NCBI GenBank assembly: GCA_964548275.1
Contig: CAZJQI010000002.1
Coordinates: 84,052-148,051 of the forward strand
Direction of reading: 5' to 3'
From: JAUVUV01 sp964548275
GTDB taxonomy: Bacteria; Gemmatimonadota; Glassbacteria; GWA2-58-10
Length of the DNA stretch: 64,000 bases
Of the stretch, positions 41,503 through 49,905 are shown piece after piece. The stretch's first letter is position 1, and each line of letters begins with the position of its first letter. The position numbers were made by a program, and so were the translations under genes. The notes under the pieces are model-generated. The model was given only the letters and a program-made list of their open reading frames with translations, ran no database searches and was not told where the DNA came from.

Positions 41503-44361
41503 GTGGCTTCGAATTCCGAGAAAAACGGGGCGTTTTTGATTGTCAAGGGCGCCCGCATGCACAACCTCAAGAATATCGATGTCAGTATCCCGCGGGGCAG
41601 GCTCACTGTGCTCACAGGTCTGTCGGGAAGCGGGAAAAGCTCGCTTGCTTTTGACACGATCTACGCCGAGGGCCAGCGCCGATACGTGGAGAGCCTTTCG
41701 GCCTACGCCAGGCAGTTCCTGGGTCTGATGGACAAGCCCGATGTTGATTTTATCGACGGACTGTCGCCGGCGATCTCGATCGAACAGAAAAGCGCCAGCC
41801 GCAACCCCCGCTCCACCGTGGGCACGATAACCGAGATCTACGACTACCTGCGCATCCTTTTCGCCAGGGTCGGAATCCAGTACTGCCACAAGTGCGGTAA
41901 ACGGATAGAACGCCAGAGTGTGAGCCAGATCTCCGAACAGTTGATGGCAAATTCTGAGGGCACACAGCTCACTATCATGGCTCCGCTGGTACGCGACCGC
42001 AAGGGAGAGTACCGCGAGCTGTTCGAGCAGGTGAAGAAAAAGGGATTCGTGCGTGTGCGTGTGGATGGCAAGCTCTACCGGCTGGAAGAGGTTCCCAGGC
42101 TCGAGAAAAATGTGAAACACCGGATCGAGGCAGTTGTGGACCGGCTCAAGGTGAGTGATAAATCCCGCAACCGGCTTGCCGATTCGGTGGAAACTGCTGC
42201 CGATCTCTCAGGAGGCCTGGTCCAGGTGCTTTTTACCAAAGATGAAGAGAAAATATTCAGCGAGGAATTCGCCTGCCACGACTGCGAAATAAACTACGAG
42301 GAACTCTCCCCCAGAATGTTCAGTTTCAACAGCCCTTACGGAGCCTGTGAGGCCTGCGGAGGGCTGGGTATCCGGATGGAAGTGGACCCGGAGCTGGTGC
42401 TCGGGGATGAACGACTCTCGATTATGGAGGGAGTGATCAAGCCCTGGGGCGAACCGTCGGGCAATATCCGCAATTCCCTGATAAAGGCTCTGAGTGAATA
42501 TTACCAGTTTCACCCGAACACCCCCTGGAAAGATCTGCCGGATAAGGTTAAAAGGGTGATCCTCTACGGGTCCGGACTGGAGGAGATCCCTGTCAAGTAC
42601 ATCTCCGACAAGTTCAAGGGCGAATACCGCAGCAAGTGGGAGGGGCTAATTCAGAGCCTCAACCGCCGCTACTACGAGACAACAAGTTCCGTGGTCAAGG
42701 CGCAGATCGAGGAGTTCATGCGCACCAAGCCCTGCCCTTTCTGCCACGGAAAGCGTCTCAAGCCACAAAGTCTGGCGGTGAAAGTTGCCGGTTACAGGAT
42801 TGGCGACATAATCGAGATGCCGATCGTCAAACTGTTGAAGCTGTTCCGGAACCTGAAACTGGGCGAGCGCGAGATGAAAATCGCCCGTCAGGTGTTGAAA
42901 GAGATCAGCGAGCGGCTTTCGTTTATGGTCGATGTGGGTCTGGACTACCTCAGCCTTGAGCGTTCAGCCGAATCCCTCTCCAGCGGCGAAGCGCAGAGAA
43001 TTCGCCTGGCGACCCAGATCGGCTCCCACCTGGTCGGGGTACTCTATATTCTGGACGAGCCCTCGATCGGCCTTCACCAGAAAGACAACCGGAGGCTGAT
43101 TCAAACCCTGCTTCGCCTTCGCGACCAGGGAAACACGGTAATCGTGGTCGAGCATGACGAGGAGACCATCCGCTCGGCCGACCATGTGATCGACCTCGGC
43201 CCTGGGGCGGGAAAGCAGGGTGGCTGGATCGTGGCCCAGGGGCCTGTGGAACAAATCGAGGCCTCCCGGGATTCGATTACCGGGGCTTACCTGAGACACG
43301 AAAAATTCATCACTATCCCCAGAGGGCGCCGCCCGGGCAACGGGAAAAACCTTCAACTGTTGGGAGCCAGCGAAAACAACCTCCGCGAGATCGATGTCAG
43401 CTTTCCGCTCGGAACTTTCATCTGTATCACCGGTGTTTCCGGTTCCGGCAAAAGCACCCTTGTCGAAAATGTCCTTCACCGGCATCTTGCGCGGCGTCTT
43501 TACAACTCGAAAAAACCTGTCGGCGCGGTGCGGGATCTGCTGGGAGTGGAAAATATCGACAAGGTTATCAATGTGGACCAGAGCCCGATCGGCCGCACTC
43601 CCCGCTCAAACCCGGCCACATATACCGGCGTTTTCGGCCCGATTCGGCATGTTTTCTCCGAACTCCCGGAATCCAAGATGCGCGGCTACAAGCCCGGGCG
43701 GTTCAGTTTTAATGTCAAGGGAGGGAGATGCGAGTCGTGCGGGGGCGAGGGGATGGTAAAAATTGAAATGCATTTCCTGCCGGATGTCTATATCACCTGC
43801 GATGTTTGCCGGGGAAAGCGATACAACCGTGAGACACTGGAAGTTACCTACAAGGGCCGCTCAATTGCCGACGTGCTCGAAATGACCGTGAATGAAGCGC
43901 TCGAGTTTTTCCGCAACATCCCCACGATCCGCGCCAAGTTCGAAACTCTGAGCCAGGTCGGCCTGGGCTACATTCACCTCGGCCAGCCAGCAACCACTCT
44001 TTCCGGCGGCGAGGCGCAGAGGGTGAAGCTCTCCAGTGAACTGAATAAGCGCAGCACCGGCCGCACCCTCTATATCTTGGACGAGCCCACCACAGGCCTC
44101 CATTTTCACGACGTCAAAATGCTCCTCGGCGTACTTCACCGCCTGGTCGATCTCGGCAACACCGTTATCGTTATCGAACACAACCTTGAAGTAGTCAAAA
44201 CAGCAGATTATATCATAGATTTAGGCCCGGACGGAGGGGAAAAAGGCGGCCTGGTGGTAGCCACTGGCACGCCGGAAGAAATGGCCGATATACGGGGCTC
44301 TTACACAGGAACCTTTATCAAGAGGGTTCTGGAACGTACCGGGACTGTTCAAAAAGCATGA
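41503..44361 (+). CDS. uvrA: Excinuclease ABC subunit UvrA
   Basis: Damage-recognition ATPase of nucleotide excision repair. The 952-residue length is standard. It has two ABC modules: Walker A GLSGSGKSS (~45) and GVSGSGKST (~645), with signatures LSSGEAQRIRLA (~490) and LSGGEAQRVKLS (~835). Zinc motifs are CHKCGKRIE (~128), CHDCEI and CEACGGLG (~265-290), CPFCHGKR (~412) and CESCGGEG...CDVCRGKRYN (~745-775). The start is GTG (41503), with a weak AAGAGA upstream. It is preceded by a good promoter and followed by 670 bp with no intact gene. Confidence 0.97.
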   Translation: MASNSEKNGAFLIVKGARMHNLKNIDVSIPRGRLTVLTGLSGSGKSSLAFDTIYAEGQRRYVESLSAYARQFLGLMDKPDVDFIDGLSPAISIEQKSASRNPRSTVGTITEIYDYLRILFARVGIQYCHKCGKRIERQSVSQISEQLMANSEGTQLTIMAPLVRDRKGEYRELFEQVKKKGFVRVRVDGKLYRLEEVPRLEKNVKHRIEAVVDRLKVSDKSRNRLADSVETAADLSGGLVQVLFTKDEEKIFSEEFACHDCEINYEELSPRMFSFNSPYGACEACGGLGIRMEVDPELVLGDERLSIMEGVIKPWGEPSGNIRNSLIKALSEYYQFHPNTPWKDLPDKVKRVILYGSGLEEIPVKYISDKFKGEYRSKWEGLIQSLNRRYYETTSSVVKAQIEEFMRTKPCPFCHGKRLKPQSLAVKVAGYRIGDIIEMPIVKLLKLFRNLKLGEREMKIARQVLKEISERLSFMVDVGLDYLSLERSAESLSSGEAQRIRLATQIGSHLVGVLYILDEPSIGLHQKDNRRLIQTLLRLRDQGNTVIVVEHDEETIRSADHVIDLGPGAGKQGGWIVAQGPVEQIEASRDSITGAYLRHEKFITIPRGRRPGNGKNLQLLGASENNLREIDVSFPLGTFICITGVSGSGKSTLVENVLHRHLARRLYNSKKPVGAVRDLLGVENIDKVINVDQSPIGRTPRSNPATYTGVFGPIRHVFSELPESKMRGYKPGRFSFNVKGGRCESCGGEGMVKIEMHFLPDVYITCDVCRGKRYNRETLEVTYKGRSIADVLEMTVNEALEFFRNIPTIRAKFETLSQVGLGYIHLGQPATTLSGGEAQRVKLSSELNKRSTGRTLYILDEPTTGLHFHDVKMLLGVLHRLVDLGNTVIVIEHNLEVVKTADYIIDLGPDGGEKGGLVVATGTPEEMADIRGSYTGTFIKRVLERTGTVQKA

Positions 44362-44458
44362 AAAGGATAACCGAATCTTTACTATTATACATAGCTTCAT
44401 AAATTATTGCGCATAACTACAATTTCAGATTTAATACATATTGATAGACAATCGTGTT

Positions 44459-44788
44459 TCAGAAGACAGGAGACAGTAGTCAAAACTCAGGAGAAAGAAA
44501 GAGATCACCGGCCAGGAGCTTTCAGAACCTTGTAGTGTGGAGAAAAGCTCATTAATTTGTCTTGAGTGTTTATGATCTGACAGGAAAATCTCCTGAAACT
44601 GAAGTCTATGGATTAACATCCCAACTCACACGCCCGGCGGTTTCTATTGAGGCGAATATTGCTGAAAGATTCAGGAAAAAGGAAAGTCGGATAAAGTAGG
44701 TTTTCTTAACATTGCACAAGCTTGTTTGGAAAAGATCAGTAAAATACTGGATGCTTATTCAAAATCAATTCTGACTCCTGGCTTCTGA
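44459..44788. repeat. Inverted repeats bounding a dead S23-type cassette
   Basis: TCAGAAGACAGGAGACAG (44459-44476) is repeated in inverse orientation at 44771-44788 (16 of 18 matches), bracketing the broken four-helix-bundle gene. The right end also holds a 14-bp-spaced direct repeat, CTGACTCC (44771-44778 and 44785-44792). The layout suggests a small inserted element of about 330 bp. Confidence 0.6.
44517..44788 (+). pseudogene. Broken S23/four-helix-bundle (23S rRNA intervening-sequence type) protein
   Basis: The plus-strand translation SFQNLVVWRKAH, TAA (44553-44555), FVLSVYDLTGKSPETEVYG, LTSQLTRPAVSIEANIAER, then a -1 frame jump at ~44697 and GFLNIAQACLEKISKILDAY matches the four-helix-bundle S23 family in order (W-x-KAH; YGLTSQ-R-A-VSI-NIAE; FL-IA--L-E). 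One nonsense codon and one frameshift break it, and no start codon is clear, so it cannot make a protein. These proteins were first described in intervening sequences within 23S rRNA and also occur as stand-alone small genes. Inverted repeats flank it (separate entry). Confidence 0.82.
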
Positions 44789-44866
44789 CTCCCTGGATAT
44801 TTTAAATGTAGTCAGTCGTCATGAGCCGCTGGCTCACCCGGGAACAATGAAAATGTTTTGTTTTCT

Positions 44867-44894
44867 GTAGGGGCGCGCGGCCGTGCGCCCCTAC
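44867..44894. repeat. REP-like GC-rich palindrome
   Basis: A perfect 10-bp stem GTAGGGGCGC/GCGCCCCTAC (44867-44876 with 44885-44894) and 8-nt loop GCGGCCGT stands out in AT-rich sequence 140 bp upstream of the next gene. Elements of this GTAGGGGCG...CGCCCCTAC form are, from general knowledge, dispersed in multiple copies in many environmental bacterial genomes. It has no U-tract, so a terminator role is unlikely. Confidence 0.7.
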
Positions 44895-45035
44895 GGGTGG
44901 TTTTTACCGAATCCATGGAATAACGCTCCTTTGGTCCATTATTTTCGGAGTAGAAAATTCATATTCTTCATACTCTATAATATTCGCAGTTATTTAAGTT
45001 GTTAAGTATAATCTCAGGCAAATGGAGCAAAGTCG

Positions 45036-46031
45036 ATGAAAAAACTGATCATCCTGTTTAGCCTGGCTCTTGCCGGAGCCAATCTCACCGGCTGTCATAT
45101 CAACGTAATCCGGCTGGACAATCGAATAGAAAAATGGCAGTCGATGAAGGAGAAAAAGAAAGCCTCAGCAGAGTCAATGGCCAAGTTCGCCAATGAGACT
45201 ATCTACTTTTTTCTCACCACGATAGATTTCCAGCGCAGCAAGGAAGCCGTAATCGACGACGCTGTGCGGCTGCGTTATCACCACAAGCTAACAAGTATGC
45301 AGGTCTTTCTGATCGACTACTATGCCAGGCGGGCTCTGGAGGCGATTTCCGGCCAGGAAAAAGATTGGGAACAGGCCGCTCTTGAGTGGGCCAGAACGGA
45401 TTCACTTACCTATGGATTTCTTCCAAGGCATGAACATACTTTCAAATTGGTTCTCATTGATGATGGATACGCGCGTTATATCCAGGACATCGCCTATCAA
45501 GGGGAGCGCTACAACAGGATGGAAAGAGATTACCCAGGCTTAATGAATGCTTTCCGCAAAATGGGCGCATACAAATTCAGGCTGGCTGAGCATCTGATGG
45601 AACAGGGACGCCGGGTTGAAGCTCTCGAGGCCTATCTTCTGGTTTTTAAACGGGATCCGGAAAATTTCGCCCGGGCCGAAAAAGCGGTTAAAGATATGAC
45701 CGGCAACACAATTCGAGAAATTCAAGTGCGCCGTTTCGCGACCGACATTGCCATGGATGGTTTTCTCAACCTGCGTTATGAGTTATACGAATCAGCCGAA
45801 GGTGTCATGGCGAATATACGCGCGGAACACGGGGATGAAGCGGCTGAACAAATGTTTCCCGAGATAATGGCCGAGCTTGCTCAGAATTTCAGGATTTCCC
45901 CGGAGCAGACAGCCGACATTTACTATTTCACGAAAAGCGAAATAGAGGGAATCCTGCCGGAGTATATTCATCTCTGGCGGCATGAGATACTCCAGGGCCA
46001 GGAGCCGCAACAACCCGCCGTGGTTAAATAA
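45036..46031 (+). CDS. Predicted lipoprotein, unknown function
   Basis: 331-residue protein with a lipoprotein signal peptide: N-terminal KK, hydrophobic core and lipobox LTGC with Cys20. The mature part is almost wholly helical. A segment at ~185-225 (AEHLMEQGRRVEALEAYLLVFKRDPENFARAEKAVK in pieces) looks like a TPR unit, so the rest may form a helical repeat. No enzymatic motif is seen. The ATG at 45036 is preceded by GGAGCAAAGTCG. It stands alone, 163 nt before yraN, with AT-rich flanks. I do not recognise the family. Confidence 0.75.
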   Translation: MKKLIILFSLALAGANLTGCHINVIRLDNRIEKWQSMKEKKKASAESMAKFANETIYFFLTTIDFQRSKEAVIDDAVRLRYHHKLTSMQVFLIDYYARRALEAISGQEKDWEQAALEWARTDSLTYGFLPRHEHTFKLVLIDDGYARYIQDIAYQGERYNRMERDYPGLMNAFRKMGAYKFRLAEHLMEQGRRVEALEAYLLVFKRDPENFARAEKAVKDMTGNTIREIQVRRFATDIAMDGFLNLRYELYESAEGVMANIRAEHGDEAAEQMFPEIMAELAQNFRISPEQTADIYYFTKSEIEGILPEYIHLWRHEILQGQEPQQPAVVK

Positions 46032-46195
46032 AATTCTCTGTCTGTCATCGAAATCTTGACACCTGTCGAATTTGCTCTATCTTCATTTTAGAGTGTGATA
46101 CGTTTTTTCTGCCCTGTGGGGTAAAGTTTCCAGGGCTATGATTCGAAATATAAAATAGATCCTGCTTTAATCTTGAGTCTGCGGCGGCAAACCTG

Positions 46196-46567
46196 ATGTC
46201 ATATCGTCAGCAAAAGGGTCTGAGCGGTGAAAGGCTCGCTGCCGAATATCTCGAGAAACTTGGATTCGAGATCCTCGAGCGCCGCTACCGTTTCGGCCAC
46301 AAGGAAATCGACCTTATCGCCCAAAATGGCGATCTGGTGGTTTTTGTCGAGGTTAAAAACCGCCGCGACGAGGATTATGCACCAGTGGAATTGAGTGTGC
46401 CGGAACGGAAAAGGCGCAACCTGATTGAAGCAGCCCAAGGTTACCTTCTCGAAAAAGGGAATGGGGGTGAGAGTCGGCAGTATCGTTTCGATGTAATACT
46501 GCTCATTTGTCCCGGAACTGCCGGGGAGTTCCAGCTTGAACATATCACAGATGCCTTCCGGCCCTGA
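46196..46567 (+). CDS. yraN: UPF0102 family protein YraN
   Basis: Small endonuclease-like protein (123 residues) with the PD-(D/E)XK-type core of the family: GLSGERLAAEYLEKLGFEILERRYR, then EIDLIAQNGDLVVFVEVKNRR, where Asp and ExK could bind metal. Its biological role is not established; it is often near rnhB, comM and ribosomal genes. Here it precedes an actin-like gene and comM on the same strand. The ATG start lies at 46196 without a clear Shine-Dalgarno sequence. Confidence 0.93.
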   Translation: MSYRQQKGLSGERLAAEYLEKLGFEILERRYRFGHKEIDLIAQNGDLVVFVEVKNRRDEDYAPVELSVPERKRRNLIEAAQGYLLEKGNGGESRQYRFDVILLICPGTAGEFQLEHITDAFRP

Positions 46568-46605
46568 CCGGGGGAACGAGTTAAAATAACTCAAGGAGCA
46601 ACTTT

Positions 46606-47706
46606 ATGGAGTACCTGGGTGTAGATGTCGGTTTTGGTTATACCAAATCATACGATGGAGACCGTTCGTTTATTTTCAAATCCATCATCGGAGACGCAAC
46701 CGAAATTCAGTTCCAATCCGGTTTCTCCGAGGGCGGGATACTGGAAAACCTCCATGTGACAGTGGACGGCAAAGACTATTATGTGGGCGAACTGGCCGAG
46801 AAACAGTCCAATGTGTGGGATTTTACCCTCGATCAGAACACACTGGTGGAAAATAACGCCAAGATACTGGCGCTCACTTCCCTTACCTTTTTCGCAGGCC
46901 CTACCTCACGGGAGTACAGCGTGGTTACCGGACTGCCGATCCGCTTTTTCAAACAGTACCGTTCCCGCTATGTATCCATGCTGGAAGGTAGGCACCGGCT
47001 TTTGTTGCACAACCGCGACGAGGTCCAGGAAAAGATTCTCGATATCAAGAAAGTGCGTGTGCTGCCTCAGCCGTTCGGCGCGGTTTTCAACCTGTTGATG
47101 AACAATCACGGAAGAATTGTAGACCGGGATGTGGCGCGGCAGAAATTCGGGATTATCGATATTGGCTTCCGGACCACTGATTACACGATCACCGACCACC
47201 TGCGCTATATCGAACGAGGAAGCCGGACGACCGATACCGGGATCTCGAAGGCTTTTTCGCTTATCAACAGGAAAATCTTGGAACAGAGCGGTGTTAATGT
47301 CGAACTTTACCGCCTTTTCGAACCGGTCAGGAATGGCCGCATCCGTATACGGGGTAAGGAATTTTCTTTGATAGAACTGCGGGATGAGGTAATGAAGCAG
47401 TTGGCTAGCGCGATTGTCAGCGACATGGAGCGGCTCTGGATGGAAGACTGGGATCTGGAGTTTGTCCTACTTACCGGTGGTGGAGCTGAAGATCTGGGAC
47501 CGATACTGGAAAAACTGCTCGAGGGCCAGACCCGGCTGATAAGCACTGAATCCGACATGCGCATAGCCAATGTGGTCGGGTATCTCAAGTATGCCAGGTA
47601 TATCAACCTGATGGAGAAACGCCGCCAGATGCCGGGCGGCGAGGAGCAAAGTACGTCAGAGGAGGAAACTGAAGAGTCAGAGACTGAGGAGACAGAAACA
47701 GAATAG
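46606..47706 (+). CDS. ParM/Alp-family actin-like ATPase
   Basis: 366-residue actin-fold protein closest in layout to plasmid-segregation actins (ParM, Alp, and the archaeal-type Ta0583). Visible motifs are phosphate-1 GVDVGFGYTK (~5-14), phosphate-2 FGIIDIGFRTTDY (~181-193) and the adenosine motif LLTGGGAEDLG (~288-298). The last ~30 residues are an acidic Glu/Thr/Ser tail (SEEETEESETEETETE), which may mediate filament or partner contacts. It is not MreB- or FtsA-like. No ParR-like DNA-binding gene or centromere-like repeat is adjacent; neighbours are yraN and comM. The ATG has CAAGGAG upstream. Function in the chromosome is unknown. Confidence 0.83.
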   Translation: MEYLGVDVGFGYTKSYDGDRSFIFKSIIGDATEIQFQSGFSEGGILENLHVTVDGKDYYVGELAEKQSNVWDFTLDQNTLVENNAKILALTSLTFFAGPTSREYSVVTGLPIRFFKQYRSRYVSMLEGRHRLLLHNRDEVQEKILDIKKVRVLPQPFGAVFNLLMNNHGRIVDRDVARQKFGIIDIGFRTTDYTITDHLRYIERGSRTTDTGISKAFSLINRKILEQSGVNVELYRLFEPVRNGRIRIRGKEFSLIELRDEVMKQLASAIVSDMERLWMEDWDLEFVLLTGGGAEDLGPILEKLLEGQTRLISTESDMRIANVVGYLKYARYINLMEKRRQMPGGEEQSTSEEETEESETEETETE

Positions 47707-47794
47707 TAAAAGCACTTCTCTCGGTTACTCTCTGGATCGATATTCCAGTAGTTAGTCCCATCCTTTTCTTTCCTTTCAGGAGGGTTGTGCTCTT

Positions 47795-49330
47795 TTGCTG
47801 AGTAAGGTGTTTTCCGGTTCCGTGATGGGGATCGACGCGTTCCTCGTGGAGGTGGAAACCGACATCAGCCCCGGACTCCCCATCTATACCCTGGTCGGCC
47901 TGCCTGATAATGCGGTGCGGGAAAGCCGTGAGCGTATAAGTTCGGCGATCAGCAATATCGGCTACTCTTTTCCGCTCAAACGAGTTACGATCAATCTCGC
48001 CCCGGCAGACATAAAAAAGGAAGGCGCCGCATTCGACCTGCCGATTGCTATCGGGCTACTTGCGGCAAGCGGCCAGCTTTCCAGCGAGCAGTTGAACGAT
48101 TTCCTCGTACTCGGGGAGTTGAGCCTGGACGGCACCCTGAAACCGATCCGAGGAGCTTTGCCTATCGCCGCAAGTTGCCGCAAACTCGGGATAAAGGGCT
48201 TGCTCCTTCCCCGGGCTAACGCCAAAGAAGCGGCGGTTGTCGAGGATCTGAAAGTGATCGGGGCCGACTCCCTCGCTGAGGCGGCCGGGTTCCTCACCGG
48301 CGCCAAGGAAATCCAGCCAACAAAAGTCGATCCTCAAAGGCTGTTCGACTCCACCAGCCGCTACGGGGTGGATTACAGCGATGTCAAGGGTCAGGAGCAT
48401 GCCAAGCGTGCGCTTGAGGTTGCCGTGGCCGGAGGGCATAACGTTCTGCTGATCGGCCCGCCGGGCTCAGGCAAAACCATGCTGGCACGCAGGCTGGTGA
48501 CAATCTTGCCGCGGATCAGCCTGAAAGAGGCAATCGAGACAACCCGCATCCACAGTGTCGCAGGATTCACAGGAGATAGGCAGTCACTGGTTGCCACCCG
48601 GCCGTTTCGCCACCCGCACCATACAATCAGCGATGCCGGTCTTATCGGCGGGGGAAGAATACCCAAGCCGGGAGAGGTCAGCCTGGCTCACAACGGGGTG
48701 CTTTTTCTCGATGAAATGCCTGAGTTCCATAAGAATGTGCTCGAGGTAATGCGCCAGCCCATGGAGGACGGGGAGGTCTCGATCAGCCGCTCGTTGATTT
48801 CAATCTCCTACCCGGCGCGGTTCATGCTCGCCTGCGCAATGAACCCGTGCCCCTGCGGCTACCTTACCGATCCAAACCATAGCTGCAACTGCACGCCAAG
48901 TCAGATCAAGCGTTACATGGGCAATATCAGCGGCCCCCTGCTCGACCGGATCGATATCCATGTCGAGGTGCCGGCAGTACCGTTCGAACATCTGGCTGAC
49001 AAGAAAGCCGCTGAGGGTTCGGAAACAATCCGCAAGAGAGTGGAGGACGGGCGCAAGATCCAACTGGAGAGGTTCGAGCACGAGGAGGGAATCTACTGCA
49101 ACGCCCATATGACTCGTTCTTTGCTGCGTGAGGTCTGCTGTCTGAATTCCGAAACCGAGGCTCTTCTGCGCCAGGCCATGTTTCATTTCGGGCTTAGCGC
49201 CAGGGCGCATGATCGGATCCTCAAGGTCGCGCGCACCATTGCGGACATGGCCGGCAGCCCCGATATCGAAACAGAGCATTTGGCCGAGGCGATCCAGTAC
49301 CGCAGCCTGGACCGAACTTCCATGAAATGA
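47795..49330 (+). CDS. comM: YifB/ComM family Mg-chelatase-like AAA+ ATPase
   Basis: AAA+ helicase of the ComM family, which promotes branch migration during natural transformation. The 511 residues contain an N-terminal Lon-substrate-like domain (1-170: GSVMGIDAFLVEVETDISPGLPIYTLVGLPD in pieces), Walker A GPPGSGKTML (~221), Walker B VLFLDEMPEF (~305), a Cys cluster MNPCPCGY...CNC (~350-370) and the C-terminal Mg-chelatase domain with sensor-2 region (RAHDRILKVARTIADM). The start is TTG (47795) with AGGAGGG 10 nt upstream. With dprA in the same window it hints at competence. Confidence 0.94.
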   Translation: MLSKVFSGSVMGIDAFLVEVETDISPGLPIYTLVGLPDNAVRESRERISSAISNIGYSFPLKRVTINLAPADIKKEGAAFDLPIAIGLLAASGQLSSEQLNDFLVLGELSLDGTLKPIRGALPIAASCRKLGIKGLLLPRANAKEAAVVEDLKVIGADSLAEAAGFLTGAKEIQPTKVDPQRLFDSTSRYGVDYSDVKGQEHAKRALEVAVAGGHNVLLIGPPGSGKTMLARRLVTILPRISLKEAIETTRIHSVAGFTGDRQSLVATRPFRHPHHTISDAGLIGGGRIPKPGEVSLAHNGVLFLDEMPEFHKNVLEVMRQPMEDGEVSISRSLISISYPARFMLACAMNPCPCGYLTDPNHSCNCTPSQIKRYMGNISGPLLDRIDIHVEVPAVPFEHLADKKAAEGSETIRKRVEDGRKIQLERFEHEEGIYCNAHMTRSLLREVCCLNSETEALLRQAMFHFGLSARAHDRILKVARTIADMAGSPDIETEHLAEAIQYRSLDRTSMK

Positions 49331-49340
49331 ATTGCACAAT

Positions 49341-49378
49341 AAAAAGGATGTACCTGTAGATTCTGGTACACCCTTTTT
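49341..49378. terminator. Bidirectional intrinsic terminator between comM and the STAS gene
   Basis: Stem AAAAAGG-A-TGTACC with GGTACA-C-CCTTTTT (49341-49354 with 49365-49378, one internal mismatch), 10-nt loop, U-runs on both strands. It lies between two convergent genes and can serve both. Confidence 0.85.
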
Positions 49379-49401
49379 CTTATCCAGGGAAAATATCGAT
49401 C

Positions 49402-49734
49402 TCAAGCCGTTTTCAGTGCGTTTTTTTCTGGTTTCACAGTTCCCAGGTCGGCAAGCAGGTCGAATTCGTCCAGCAGGTAGCGCATTTTCGGCTTGAGCCT
49501 GTAGGCGAATGTCTTTGCTCCATAGACCCTGATTATCTCGCAGAGATCCTGGAACAGAACCAGGCCGTGGACATCGATATAGTCCACTTGGTCGAAATCA
49601 ATAACAATCGCTTTCGGTTTCTGCTCGAACGAGGCCATGACCTCCTGTTTGAGACGGTGGACGTTTGGACCACTCATCGTTCTCGGAGCCTTGAAAGTCA
49701 CTCCATCCGTGAGTGCATTGATTATCTCGGCCAT
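49402..49734 (-). CDS. STAS-domain protein (anti-sigma factor antagonist-like)
   Basis: 110-residue protein forming a single STAS fold: AIVIDFDQVDYIDVHGLVLFQDL (~42-64). Anti-sigma antagonists have a D-x-S-G motif at this site, whose Ser is phosphorylated; here the residue is His56 (D54-V-H-G57), so Ser regulation is lost. The C-terminus is extended by ~15 residues (TVKPEKNALKTA). The ATG at 49734 follows AGGGAGG. No partner kinase, anti-sigma or phosphatase gene is adjacent. It may bind a partner constitutively or be regulated through another residue. Confidence 0.8.
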   Translation of the reverse strand: MAEIINALTDGVTFKAPRTMSGPNVHRLKQEVMASFEQKPKAIVIDFDQVDYIDVHGLVLFQDLCEIIRVYGAKTFAYRLKPKMRYLLDEFDLLADLGTVKPEKNALKTA

Positions 49735-49905
49735 CTTTTCCTCCCTGAAAAGATTTCGGTTGAGATGTACAGTGCGATCTGGCTATGTCTTTATTTTTCA
49801 CACAGCAGTTCAAGTTATAATTCGACAAAATAGCAAATTTCTTTAGTTCTTCCTGGATTAGAGCTCCCGGCGCAAAGACGACCGGCTTTAAATAGAGGAT
49901 AAAAG

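Noticed and set aside
44431..44619. 62-codon minus-strand frame downstream of uvrA
   Set aside because: It lies antisense to the S23-type pseudogene, whose plus-strand translation shows true family similarity.
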